Source: Granulicella aggregans
GTDB lineage: Bacteria; Acidobacteriota; Terriglobia; Terriglobales; Acidobacteriaceae
Length of the DNA stretch: 64,000 nucleotides
Assembly (NCBI RefSeq): GCF_014203275.1
Contig: NZ_JACHIP010000001.1
Span: 992,001 to 1,056,000 of the forward strand
Reading direction: 5' to 3'
The notes beneath the pieces are model-generated. The model saw only the letters and a list, made by a program, of their open reading frames with translations. It had not been told where the DNA came from and searched no databases. The translations under genes were made by a program, and so were the position numbers. Numbering within the stretch: the first letter of the stretch is position 1; each line of letters begins with the position of its first letter. Below, one piece after another: positions 8,451 through 17,540 of the stretch.

Positions 8451-8539
8451 ATTTGGGATGAACTTCATTGCGATTCGATACTTTTGCCGAGGCTGGATCG
8501 TCTGACCGGGTAGACTCAGGCGAAGGCGCGGGGTGGAGT

Positions 8540-10066
8540 ATGTGGCTGCGACGAATGGTGGCGGTTTGCCTGCTGATAACTGCGGCATCGTTTGCGCAGG
8601 GTCCGAATGGCGAGCAGAGAAAGCTCACCGTGTGGCGCGTGGTTCCAATCGGGCCGCCACGGGCGGTTTCGATCGCAAGTCTCTCCACCGAAGTGCGTTC
8701 ACAGACATCAGGCAGCTTTGGCCAGACATCAGGAAGTTTCGGCAACGCTGCTGGTAACACCGGCCAGACGGCGGGATCGCTGGGCCAAACGGCGGGGAGC
8801 GTGGGCAGAACGGCCGGGAGCATTGGGCAGAGCGCGGGCAACTTCGGCGAGTCGCTGGATACGATTTCGGCTGCGGCCGAGGCGGCAAACGGATCGCTGG
8901 TCAGCGCGCCGATCGGGGCTGCAGCGGCGGCATCCGTCACAGGAACCACTTCGGTGCGACTAAAGCGAGATCCAGAGTGGGAGCGTTTTTCCAGCGAGTC
9001 AAAGGGCCATTTCGAGGTGACTTTCGAGGATGTGGGAGCCTCGGAACTTCGCGCCCGGCTGGATGCGGTAGCGGGCAAAGAGAATGCTCCCGATGTGCTG
9101 GTGACGCTGGGGCGTCCAAACGCGTGGATGTGGCGGGAGACACGCCTGACCGGCGGTGATGCTCTCAGGACGCTGGGGAGAGTTGAACCAATTCCGCAGA
9201 TGGAGACGCCAGAGAGACCGGTCGATAGAAGCGCTGTAGCGGAGCTCTCAGTCATGGTCCATGCACCGCATCCTCTCGCAGCTCGGACGTTCGCGCTTTG
9301 GCTCCTGGACGAAAAACGTGATCTGCGGACGGATATTTTCGGGCGAAAGTATCCCCCGGTTCCGGTGATAGTGGCCAAAAGCGCCCTGGAGAGCGTGCTC
9401 TCTGGCGGCGGTGTGGGTAGCGCGTCAGATCCCGAGATGGTGCGCTTCAATTCCCTTCACGCACAGCTTATGGCTCTACTCCCCGAGGGCGGCGAGATAC
9501 TTGGCGCGCTGAAGATCGACATCAACACGACAAATGCCGTGACGAATGGGCGATTCGCGGTCGTCGCGCTACGGGCGGTGGTGGAAGGCTCGGACAGCTT
9601 CGGGTCAGCCCACGCGGTGGTGGTGCTGCGCACCGATTCGGCTGGGAAGTGGAGGGTGCTGCAACTGACTCCGAACCTGCCCGTGGAAGAGCAGGATGAG
9701 GCGATGCGGGAGTTGGAATTGGGAGGCTTTGCCGCCCAGGTAGGACGGGACGCGGTGGAGAAGTTGACCAGCGTGGCGCTGGCTGCGCCGGTGGATGGAG
9801 ATAATCGCTCGCCGGTTCCGGAGTTCTGGTGGGATAACCCCGGCGGCGGAACGCTACAGATCGTCGAGTGGCAGCGGAGCGAGGGGGTGGGCTTTTCGAC
9901 CTCCAACATGTACTTTGTGCCCGGAGAGAACGGACATCTGCGAACACGGACGACGGGGCGGTTCGCCGACGCGCCGGGGGCGTACCGGTGGCGGGTGTGG
10001 TCGCTGGGCAACGGCGGGGCGGTGGCGTTGAGCAAGTGGCGTACGGTGAACATTGGTGCGCGGTAG
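8540..10066 (+). CDS. Secreted protein with seven tandem heptapeptide repeats, unknown function
   Basis: 508-residue protein that I do not recognise. A signal peptide (WLRRMVAVCLLITAASFAQG) is followed at residues 55-103 by seven consecutive 7-residue units of the form Q-T-A-G-S-x-G with an aliphatic or aromatic sixth residue. A mixed globular region follows, and a C-terminal region contains YRWRVWSLGNGG, reminiscent of the last strands of an Ig/FN3-like domain. The ATG at 8540 follows GTGGAG and directly starts the signal peptide, so it is preferred to an upstream TTG. The next gene, about 100 bp downstream on the same strand, also encodes an exported protein with a similar terminal Y-x-W-R strand, suggesting a functional pair. 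Confidence 0.75.
   Translation: MWLRRMVAVCLLITAASFAQGPNGEQRKLTVWRVVPIGPPRAVSIASLSTEVRSQTSGSFGQTSGSFGNAAGNTGQTAGSLGQTAGSVGRTAGSIGQSAGNFGESLDTISAAAEAANGSLVSAPIGAAAAASVTGTTSVRLKRDPEWERFSSESKGHFEVTFEDVGASELRARLDAVAGKENAPDVLVTLGRPNAWMWRETRLTGGDALRTLGRVEPIPQMETPERPVDRSAVAELSVMVHAPHPLAARTFALWLLDEKRDLRTDIFGRKYPPVPVIVAKSALESVLSGGGVGSASDPEMVRFNSLHAQLMALLPEGGEILGALKIDINTTNAVTNGRFAVVALRAVVEGSDSFGSAHAVVVLRTDSAGKWRVLQLTPNLPVEEQDEAMRELELGGFAAQVGRDAVEKLTSVALAAPVDGDNRSPVPEFWWDNPGGGTLQIVEWQRSEGVGFSTSNMYFVPGENGHLRTRTTGRFADAPGAYRWRVWSLGNGGAVALSKWRTVNIGAR
8702..8848 (+). repeat. Seven tandem 21-bp coding repeats (heptapeptide units)
   Basis: Units read QTSGSFG, QTSGSFG, NAAGNTG, QTAGSLG, QTAGSVG, RTAGSIG, QSAGNFG. 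The DNA copies have diverged, so this is an old array under protein-level constraint, not a fresh slippage tract. Glycines fall every 3 and 4 residues (glycine-zipper-like). Confidence 0.9.
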
Positions 10067-10143
10067 GGCAAGCAAGGCAAAAACCGCAATGCGATACCGG
10101 CGTTGCGATTGCGTTTCGCCATGCCGTGTCAAATTGGGAGCGC

Positions 10144-10149
10144 TATAAT
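10144..10149 (+). promoter_or_regulatory. Perfect -10 hexamer upstream of the VWFA-like gene
   Basis: A consensus TATAAT lies 18 bp before the GTG start at 10167. No matching -35 at the normal spacing is visible, so the promoter call is tentative. If it is real, the leader would be under 15 nt. Confidence 0.35.
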
Positions 10150-10166
10150 TTCGCCACGGTGCATGG

Positions 10167-12242
10167 GTGGATATTGAGAGACATCTCCGTCGGCTTCCGT
10201 TCCTTCTTTCGGCTTTGCTCACGGTTGGAGTTGCTCTTGGACAGCAACAGTCTCCGGCGGACGGCGGCCCCGAGGTCGCGGCCCCGACCAATCCGAATCT
10301 GCTGGATCTGCCGATAGCGCCCAGCAGAGAACAGTCCATGGCCTACAAGGAGATGGACCTGCTCCGGAGGGATGGTTTTGCGTCGGCGCAGGCGGCGACA
10401 GTGTCGCTGCATGTGGCGGATAAAAAGGGAGTGGTCCCACACGGTCTAACGGATAGCGCCTTTAAAATGACCGTCAACGGAATCGTGCGCAAGGTGCGGG
10501 TACAGGCGCCGGGAGGAGCAACTCCACCGGAAGTTCCACTGGTGCTGCTGGTGTTTCCGCCCAACGACCCGATTGTTCACGGGATCGGAGTACGCGAGGC
10601 GAAGAAGTACTTTGGCGGTCTGGCCGATGAGGTATTGCCGTGGAAGGTCGGCATCCTGGACGCAGACGGTAGCCTGACACCCTTTACCAATGGACGTTCG
10701 CAACTTGTAGCGAATCTCGACTTCGTAGACCACACGATCGAGCCGATGCAGTACACCTCCTCGGCTCCCCTGCCGAAGCGATTTCGTTGGGAAGGAACAT
10801 GGCTGCGGAAAGCAGAAGAGGCCATTGCGCTGATGCAGCGGTTCGATGGGCCAAAGGTCATCCTGGCCATGAATCCGGTGGGCGAGTCGATCTACGGCTT
10901 GAACGACCAGATCCTGGCTCATGATGGGCCGGAGGCGCTGGAGGGGATGACGCTGGCGATTGGCGGCCATATCTATGTAGCGAATGTGAGCGGCCCGGAA
11001 GTGATCGTCCCTTATGGCTCAGCCAGTCAGGACAGTGCCGCGCAAGGACGAAATCTCTTTCGAGGGCCGATCAGCGTTGCGACCCAACTCAGTGCGGCAG
11101 CAACGGTGGCGCAATATCGGACATCGGTAGTCATGCAGACGGCGAAGGACACGATGGGCGGATTTTCGAATTCGCTGAGCACGCTTGCCGGATATATCCA
11201 TCGCGACCTGGACGAGAACTACCTGCTGACCTTCGATATGACGGCGGCGGACCGAGACAAGGGAACTCCGGCCGTAGAGGTGGAAGTTTCTGATCACCAG
11301 GAGCGGGTGACGATCGTCGACATTGCGGCGGTGGGAACGATCTACGACGGAGACCGCAAGGTGCTTTCGAAGGAAGTGCTGGCTCGAATCAAGCTGGAGG
11401 CGAAGAAGCCCATCGCGTCGCCAGACTTTCGGATCACGCAGCATGTCGACTACTTCCCTATCCGCGGCGGGCTGACACCGATGCTGCCGATGAGCGCCCT
11501 GGTGGAGTGGACAGGAAAGGGGCCCGCTCCACGGGAGTTGTCGGTCGCTGAGTCGGTTGAAGATGTGACGCTGGCCACCTCTGCCCTGGATCGAGAGGTC
11601 CAGGCCGGCTGGAATGGGCGGTTTGTCACCTGGGAGAGAGACGGGCATCTCCATCCCGGCCACTATGTGTGGCGGATAGCGATTCATGACGACCAGGGCA
11701 AAGTCTACTCCGTAGTCGAGCAGAAGGTGAACATCGAGAGTCCGCGCGGGGCGGCGATCATGGCGAGCAGCTTGATCGTCGGCAACTCGTGCTGGAAGAG
11801 CGTGAGTGCGGCCGGCGGTATGCGGCAGCGGAGTGAGCTCTCCGCCAAAGACGAGGAACAGGTTCATTTTGCGATTGACCCGATGAAGGCCGAGGATTGC
11901 AGAGTAAGGCCGGTTTCGCCGGAGAGGCTGTCTTCGGCGGATACGCTGCGGACGTTTGTACGGCTGTATCCAGCGGAGAAGCTGCGGAAGAAGGACGCGC
12001 CGGAGAGCTGGGCGGCAGTGTTTCTCTTGCGGTCGAATACGGGAGCCGTCGAGGCGCGGAGCGAGACGAAGTTCGTGGCCGACGGCGGCTCCGGATACCT
12101 GGCGTTTGTGCAGATGCCACTGGGCGGCGAAGGCATTCAACCCGGCCCTCACACCCTTGAGGTAGAGATGCGAGGGCCGGGGATTCATGGCGGGTTGAAG
12201 GAGTCGCGGCAGATCTCGATTGCGCCGGTTGCGGCGCGTTGA
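10167..12242 (+). CDS. Secreted VWFA-related protein (acidobacterial type)
   Basis: 691-residue exported protein. Signal peptide about residues 8-27 (LPFLLSALLTVGVALGQ). Residues ~60-130 (VSLHVADKKG... KMTVNGIVRKV) resemble the N-terminal strand region of the VWFA-related acidobacterial domain. The central part includes AAATVAQYRTSVVMQTAKDTMGGFSNSLSTLAGYIHRDLDENYLLTF, whose end (split here: HRDLDENYLLTF) is like the family's DLxxYYLLxY end. A canonical MIDAS DxSxS was not found, so the domain is divergent. The C-terminal region has an FN3/Ig-like strand pattern (HYVWRIAIHDDQGK). The GTG start gives the signal peptide directly, but no good ribosome site is seen. Function unknown. Confidence 0.72.
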   Translation: MDIERHLRRLPFLLSALLTVGVALGQQQSPADGGPEVAAPTNPNLLDLPIAPSREQSMAYKEMDLLRRDGFASAQAATVSLHVADKKGVVPHGLTDSAFKMTVNGIVRKVRVQAPGGATPPEVPLVLLVFPPNDPIVHGIGVREAKKYFGGLADEVLPWKVGILDADGSLTPFTNGRSQLVANLDFVDHTIEPMQYTSSAPLPKRFRWEGTWLRKAEEAIALMQRFDGPKVILAMNPVGESIYGLNDQILAHDGPEALEGMTLAIGGHIYVANVSGPEVIVPYGSASQDSAAQGRNLFRGPISVATQLSAAATVAQYRTSVVMQTAKDTMGGFSNSLSTLAGYIHRDLDENYLLTFDMTAADRDKGTPAVEVEVSDHQERVTIVDIAAVGTIYDGDRKVLSKEVLARIKLEAKKPIASPDFRITQHVDYFPIRGGLTPMLPMSALVEWTGKGPAPRELSVAESVEDVTLATSALDREVQAGWNGRFVTWERDGHLHPGHYVWRIAIHDDQGKVYSVVEQKVNIESPRGAAIMASSLIVGNSCWKSVSAAGGMRQRSELSAKDEEQVHFAIDPMKAEDCRVRPVSPERLSSADTLRTFVRLYPAEKLRKKDAPESWAAVFLLRSNTGAVEARSETKFVADGGSGYLAFVQMPLGGEGIQPGPHTLEVEMRGPGIHGGLKESRQISIAPVAAR

Positions 12243-12279
12243 TCTTCGGCAGCCGGTGGGATCAAGGGTCCTGCCTGAA

Positions 12280-14205
12280 TCATTGAGGCTGGGCAGGCGA
12301 AGTTTGAGCAGGAAGGGGTTCGTAGAGGGTCGGCGGCTTGCGGCGCTTCTCGGGCTCGGGCGAAGTGTCATCGTTGGACTTCACAGGCTGGGTTGTCGCA
12401 GGTTTTGTTGCCGAGTTAACCGGGCAGGCGGCGACGGACTTCGCAGTGAGGTTGGCGCAGGCGGGTGCAACATCGGATGTGAGAATCGTTGCAGAGGAGC
12501 TTGCTGCGCCTTCGACCGGCGGGGCTGCCGTGATTGAACTTGGTTTCGCCGAGGGAGAAGTTAGCGGATCGCCAACGATGCGCCCTGCGGTCGTCTGGTC
12601 CGGCGACTCGGGTGTGCTATGGATCGTGTCGCCGACGATCTTGCTGTCAGCGTCGGTAGAACCGGGGGCTAAGGGCTTTGGGTTCAGAGCGTCTTTGATC
12701 TCCCGGAGGGAAAAGCGCATCGGGGCGGCGCTTGGAGGAGGTGCCATGGCCGCCTCCGTCTTCATCTCGGCCAGATCTTTCGCGGTGAAAGCGGGAAGCT
12801 TGAAGAGTTCAACCGCGGGATCGTGGAGAGGCTTTTCGCCTTTGAACTCGGGCGGTGCGGGGACGTCGTGAATGACGGCGAGGGTCAGGCCGTCTGGCGA
12901 TAAAGCGTAATTCTGTCCGGCACGCTGGATCGGGTTCGCAACAGCGCGGAGAAGCTGCTTGCCGTTGTACATCTGGACGACGCGGATCTCCTGCGCTGTA
13001 AGCTGCGACGCGGAGGGCGTCTCTGATCCAAAGACGTTCGAAGTGGTGATCGTTCGTGAGAAGGCGAAGCGGCCCGCGGCAGGTGCCGAGGCAAAGGACG
13101 GATATGCCTGGGTGTCGGTGAAGTTAATCTGCCAGATCAAATCGCCGCGGAGATTGAAGCCTGCGAGGTCGAGAGATTCATCGGCACCCCGGCATCCATA
13201 GGTAACGAATTCACTATGGCTGATGAAGGTGGGGCGGGGATGGCAGCTGGTGGCGAAGTCGCCGAGATCCAGATCCTTCCCGGTGTAGGTGATGAAGTGG
13301 AATAGAACGCCGTCCTTGGATTCGGCGCGGGTCTCGAGGAAGCCCTCGGTCGTGAGCGGAATGCTGGAGACTTTTTCGGTGTGAATACGGGCAGCGAGCT
13401 GGGCGACGATGTGGGCCGGGTCAGAGTGAAGGAGATGGATGAAACTGATCTCCACCGGTGGCAGATTGGGAGCTAAGGCATTTGGATCGCGGCGGAGCAG
13501 ACCGGTGGAGCGAGTGGGAGGCACGGACGGAGCGGCGCTGGGATCCGGAGCCGCTGTGGAAGACGGTTGCGTTGATACCTGCAGCATGGGATCGAGCGGA
13601 GCATGAGCCTTGGGCTTCACGGTCTCGATGGCGAGCAGGTCATGATCGGCGGAGACCAAGATGGCCTCGATGCGGCGACTGAAGTGGAGGAAGGACTCCT
13701 GCGCGAAGGGCTTGGCTGCTAGGTTTTGAAGCGGAGAGATGAGTGTAAGGCTATCGCGATTTCGAAGAAGGAAGTGACCGTCACCGAGGTTCCAGAGGTA
13801 CTGACCAAGATCGTGGAAGCGCCACTCGGTCGAGGCGAGTTCGCGGCCCGATGGAACTTCGAGGAGAACAACCTTGACGGTGCGGTCTTCATCGTCGGCC
13901 GGGCACTCGGGAAGGCGTTGCATGAGGCGGGAGATGCCGAAGGTGACCAAGAGGTGGGTGTTGTCGACAAAGTCGACGGTGAGCATGGTCGCGCCCTGCA
14001 GGAGATAGCGCTCGGACACGGTCTGGAAGCCGAAGGGAGTGAGTGGGAGGCGTTGGGGCGGGTTGGGATCGCGGGCCATACAGAGCGGCGCGCAGAGCAG
14101 AAGCGCAGCGAACACAAGCTGCGGAGCGAAGCGGAGACGCGACACCGGTCGAAGATCGGCGAGGGGAGAGATCGCGGCGATGAGGTTCGAGAGCGGCATG
14201 GTCAT
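12280..14205 (-). CDS. Large secreted protein of unknown function
   Basis: 641-residue protein convergent with the VWFA-like gene. A signal-like hydrophobic stretch at about residues 29-44 (QLVFAALLLCAPLCMA) suggests export. The middle has repeated short strand patterns such as FVDNTHLLVTFG, LGDGHFLLRNRD, LSPDGLTLAVIHD, as expected for a beta-propeller-like fold. The last ~150 residues are low-complexity, rich in Pro, Ala, Ser and Thr (for example STDADSKIVGDTIHSTPE), probably disordered. No catalytic motif was recognised. The N terminus may begin later than the chosen ATG, because the signal starts some 28 residues in. Confidence 0.65.
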   Translation of the reverse strand: MTMPLSNLIAAISPLADLRPVSRLRFAPQLVFAALLLCAPLCMARDPNPPQRLPLTPFGFQTVSERYLLQGATMLTVDFVDNTHLLVTFGISRLMQRLPECPADDEDRTVKVVLLEVPSGRELASTEWRFHDLGQYLWNLGDGHFLLRNRDSLTLISPLQNLAAKPFAQESFLHFSRRIEAILVSADHDLLAIETVKPKAHAPLDPMLQVSTQPSSTAAPDPSAAPSVPPTRSTGLLRRDPNALAPNLPPVEISFIHLLHSDPAHIVAQLAARIHTEKVSSIPLTTEGFLETRAESKDGVLFHFITYTGKDLDLGDFATSCHPRPTFISHSEFVTYGCRGADESLDLAGFNLRGDLIWQINFTDTQAYPSFASAPAAGRFAFSRTITTSNVFGSETPSASQLTAQEIRVVQMYNGKQLLRAVANPIQRAGQNYALSPDGLTLAVIHDVPAPPEFKGEKPLHDPAVELFKLPAFTAKDLAEMKTEAAMAPPPSAAPMRFSLREIKDALNPKPLAPGSTDADSKIVGDTIHSTPESPDQTTAGRIVGDPLTSPSAKPSSITAAPPVEGAASSSATILTSDVAPACANLTAKSVAACPVNSATKPATTQPVKSNDDTSPEPEKRRKPPTLYEPLPAQTSPAQPQ

Positions 14206-14377
14206 CCGGCGCGGGGGTGGACAACGTGCTTCTGATTACTGTTTCACATGTTGGTGAGACGGGAAAAGAGCGAGATCGTCGCAGCCTGAACCTGTGAACT
14301 TCGATCAAGCCGATGACGTAATGATACAAACGAGTGATTGTGTTTGCTGAAGTGCCAGAAATACAGAGGAGAATGAT

Positions 14378-16501
14378 GTGCGTGTAACGAAGTTGATCAG
14401 GACAGCAGGGTGGGGTGCGGGAGTGACCGCGGCAAGTGTGGTGGCAATGGCTCTGGGTGCGGGCGCCTGCGCGGCGGCTCAGAGTCTGGCGCCGGCACCG
14501 GGAACTGGTGCGACCACTGAGAAGTACCTGCCGATTCCCGGATTCGACACCACTTCGATCGATGCCAGCGTGGATCCGTGCAACGACTTTTACAAATTTG
14601 CCTGCGGAAAGTTCGAAGCCAACCATCCCATTCCGGCCGATCAGACAGCCGTTGATCAGTTTTACGCGCTGTACAACGTGAACACGCAGGCGCTGAACGG
14701 AATTCTAACCAAGGAAGCCACAGGCGGAGCAAGCAGGTCGGCGGATGAGCGGAAGATCGGGGACTACTACGCCGCGTGTCTGAACACGGACTTGATCGAC
14801 AAAAAAGGTCTGGCACCGATCGAGCCGCTGCTCGCAGAGATCGACGGGTTGAGCGACGGAATGCGCGGAAAGCTGGCCCTGCCGACGTTGATTGGCAAGC
14901 TGCAGCGGCTGGGGATCGGGGTCTTCTTCGGCTTCGGCGAACAGCAGGACTTCAAGGATGCGACCAAGCAGATCGCGCTTGTCAGCCAGGGCGGATTGGG
15001 TCTTCCCGAGAAGGACTACTACCTTCGGACGGGCGCGAAGGACATCGAAATTCGCAAGCAATATGAGGAGCACATCGCAAAGATGCTGACGCTGTCCGGA
15101 AAGCCGGAGGAGAAGGCGAAGAAGGATGCGACGGCGATCCTGGCGTTCGAGACGGCGCTGGCGAAGGGTTCGATGGGCGTGACCGAGATGCGCGATCCGG
15201 AGAAGATCTACCACCTGGTGCCGATTGCGAAGTTCGAGGCGAGCATCTCGCCGGTGAACTTCGGGCAGTTTTTGAGCGCAATCCATTCGCCTCAGATCAC
15301 CGAGATCAACGACTCGACGCCGGACTTCTTCCCCGTGCTGGTGAGAGAAGTAAGGGCGACAGATATGGAGACGCTGAAGGCGTACATGCGCTACCAGGTC
15401 CTTTCGGCGAATGCGGGACAGCTACCGAAGAAGTTTGACGAAGAAAGCTTCGACTTCTTCGGGCGCAAGCTGAGCGGTCAGCCGCAGCAGAAGGCTCGGT
15501 GGAAGCGGTGCTCGAACGGCGTGAACGGAACGCTGGGCGAGGCGCTGGGCAAGGTCTACGTGGACCAGTACTTTGCCGGGGATAGCAAAACAAAGATGCT
15601 TGAGATGGTTCATGACATTGAGTCGGCGATGGACCGGGACATCGACTCGCTGGACTGGATGAGCGCAACGACGAAGGTGCGGGCGAAGGAGAAGCTGCAC
15701 GGCGTTGCGAACAAGATTGGCTATCCGGACAAGTGGCGGGATTACTCGTCGGTGAAGATCTCCCCGGACGATGCTTTTGGGAACTCGGAGCACGCTACGG
15801 AGTTTGAGAACGACCGGGAACTGAACAAGATCGGCAAGCCGGTGGATCACAGCGAGTGGGGCATGACGCCACCGACGGTGAATGCCTACTACGATCCGAG
15901 CATGAACGACATCAACTTCCCTGCTGGCATTTTGCAGCCCTCCTTCTATGACAAAAACCAGGACGATGCGGTGAACTATGGCCACATTGGCGCGGTTATT
16001 GGCCACGAACTGACGCATGGGTTCGACGATGAAGGAAAGAAGTTCGACGCGAAGGGAAACCTAAGCGACTGGTGGACTGCTGAGGACACGAAGAAGTTTG
16101 AATCGAGGACGGATTGCCTGGTGAAGGAGTACGGCGGGTTCACTGCAGTCGATGATGTGAAGGTGAACGGCAAGCTGACGCTGGGGGAAAACACGGCAGA
16201 CAACGGTGGCCTGGTGCTTGCATACATGGCGTATCTTGAGCGCGCGAAGGCGAACGGCGTCGACCTGATGGCGAAGAAGGATGGCTACACTGAGCCGCAG
16301 CGTTTTTACATCGGCTTCGCGCAGAACTGGTGCGAGAACGCGCGACCGGAACAGGTGCGGAACCAGGTGCTGACCGATGGGCATTCACCAGACCACTTCC
16401 GGGCGAATGGAGCGATTGTGAACCAGCCCGGATTCGCGGCGGCGTTCAGTTGCAAGAAGGGCGCTCCGATGGTGCCCGTGGATGCCTGCCGAGTCTGGTA
16501 G
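14378..16501 (+). CDS. M13 family metallopeptidase (neprilysin/PepO-like)
   Basis: 707-residue exported zinc endopeptidase. A signal peptide ends near residue 35. The M13 N-terminal domain begins with the typical SVDPCNDFYKFACGKF. The catalytic HELTH gives H543, E544 and H547, followed by GFDDEGKKFD. The third ligand lies in GENTADNGGL. The C terminus ends CRVW, the usual M13 ending. The GTG start follows AGAGGAG at 14365-14371 with a 6-nt gap. An overlapping four-codon frame (MMCV, 14373-14387) shares this ribosome site. Family members cleave peptides below about 40 residues in the periplasm or outside the cell. Confidence 0.93.
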   Translation: MRVTKLIRTAGWGAGVTAASVVAMALGAGACAAAQSLAPAPGTGATTEKYLPIPGFDTTSIDASVDPCNDFYKFACGKFEANHPIPADQTAVDQFYALYNVNTQALNGILTKEATGGASRSADERKIGDYYAACLNTDLIDKKGLAPIEPLLAEIDGLSDGMRGKLALPTLIGKLQRLGIGVFFGFGEQQDFKDATKQIALVSQGGLGLPEKDYYLRTGAKDIEIRKQYEEHIAKMLTLSGKPEEKAKKDATAILAFETALAKGSMGVTEMRDPEKIYHLVPIAKFEASISPVNFGQFLSAIHSPQITEINDSTPDFFPVLVREVRATDMETLKAYMRYQVLSANAGQLPKKFDEESFDFFGRKLSGQPQQKARWKRCSNGVNGTLGEALGKVYVDQYFAGDSKTKMLEMVHDIESAMDRDIDSLDWMSATTKVRAKEKLHGVANKIGYPDKWRDYSSVKISPDDAFGNSEHATEFENDRELNKIGKPVDHSEWGMTPPTVNAYYDPSMNDINFPAGILQPSFYDKNQDDAVNYGHIGAVIGHELTHGFDDEGKKFDAKGNLSDWWTAEDTKKFESRTDCLVKEYGGFTAVDDVKVNGKLTLGENTADNGGLVLAYMAYLERAKANGVDLMAKKDGYTEPQRFYIGFAQNWCENARPEQVRNQVLTDGHSPDHFRANGAIVNQPGFAAAFSCKKGAPMVPVDACRVW

Positions 16502-16505
16502 CAGA

Positions 16506-16572
16506 GGCAGGGAGAAGGGCCGAGGGAAAAGGGATCGCCCTTCTCCCTCGGCCCTTTTCCCTTCTCCCTGCC
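16506..16572 (+). terminator. Compound inverted repeat after the M13 gene, terminator-like
   Basis: Outer 14-bp arms GGCAGGGAGAAGGG (16506-16519) and CCCTTCTCCCTGCC (16559-16572) enclose an inner hairpin with CCGAGGG/CCCTCGG and AAGGG/CCCTT around an ATCG loop. The 3' flank is TTTACAG, so only weakly T-rich. It lies between two plus-strand genes. Confidence 0.55.
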
Positions 16573-16586
16573 TTTACAGTTGAAAG

Positions 16587-17492
16587 ATGCACGGAAAGAA
16601 TAGGGCTTTAGGTTTTGGCGCTTGTACGGCGGCGAGCGCGTTGTGGGGATGCGGATTTTTCTTTGGCAAGATCGCTCTGCGTGAGATGTCGGTGGGGCAC
16701 ATGGTGTTCTACCGGTTTGCGTTCGCCGTGCTCGCGATGTTGCCGCTGCTGCTGACGCATCCCCCAAAGTTCAACCGGCGGGAGTGGGGCGTTCTGCTGG
16801 TGGCCTCGTTCCTGGGTGTGCCGGTACAGTTTCTACTACAGTTTTATGGGCTGTCCCTTACGACGGTCTCGCACGCGGCTCTGATGGTCGGGATGATGCC
16901 GGTGATTCTCGCCGTGGGTGCGACCGTGTGGGCGCATGAGCGGATGGACCTGGTGGGATGGCTGGCTCTGGGCGGCTCGACTTGCGGAGCGGCCTTGATC
17001 GCATTGGGGCATGTTGCTGGTGGCGGATCGAGTCTTGCGGGCGACCTCTGCGTTGTGGCTTCGCTGGCGATTGCATTGTTCTGGATTTTGTCGAACAAAC
17101 AGTTGATGGAGCGGCATAGCGCGATCCCGGTCACGGTTTACGGACAGGCGGTGGGCACGGCAATGCTCGCCGTATGGGTCCCGATACAGTACGGCATGCC
17201 GCCAGTGTTGGGTATCTCATGGAAAGCATGGGCAGCGCTTGCGGCAAGCGGAGTGCTCTGCACCGCGACGACGACACTGCTGTGGAACTGGGGGATGACC
17301 CAGGTGCCTGCTTCACAGGCAGGTGTGCTGCTGAATATGGAGCCGCTGATGGGATCGTTGCTGGGAGTGTTCGTGCTGGGCGAGAGGCTCGGGCCAAGTG
17401 CATGGGTTGGAGGCGGACTGATTCTGGTCTCTGCCGTGACCCTGACGACACGGTCGAAGACTCGGGTGCGGGAGCAGATGCCGATTACCTAG
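16587..17492 (+). CDS. EamA/DMT superfamily transporter
   Basis: 301-residue inner-membrane protein with about ten hydrophobic helices arranged as two EamA repeats. Typical first-repeat features are ASALWGCGFFFGKIALR and MVFYRFAFAVLAMLPLL. In the second repeat, MEPLMGSLLGVFVLGERL is the family signature of helices 9-10. The length matches the family. Relatives export metabolites or amino acids such as threonine or homoserine, but the substrate here is unknown. The ATG at 16587 has only a weak purine stretch upstream. Confidence 0.88.
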   Translation: MHGKNRALGFGACTAASALWGCGFFFGKIALREMSVGHMVFYRFAFAVLAMLPLLLTHPPKFNRREWGVLLVASFLGVPVQFLLQFYGLSLTTVSHAALMVGMMPVILAVGATVWAHERMDLVGWLALGGSTCGAALIALGHVAGGGSSLAGDLCVVASLAIALFWILSNKQLMERHSAIPVTVYGQAVGTAMLAVWVPIQYGMPPVLGISWKAWAALAASGVLCTATTTLLWNWGMTQVPASQAGVLLNMEPLMGSLLGVFVLGERLGPSAWVGGGLILVSAVTLTTRSKTRVREQMPIT

Positions 17493-17540
17493 AGGCCGTC
17501 GCGGGTGGGTTGCGAGGAAGGCTGCAATAGACTTGAGGCC

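Noticed and set aside
11019..12371. 450-codon minus frame opposite the VWFA-like gene
   Set aside because: Arg/His/Leu-rich and without motifs, while the plus frame has a signal peptide and domain-like structure.
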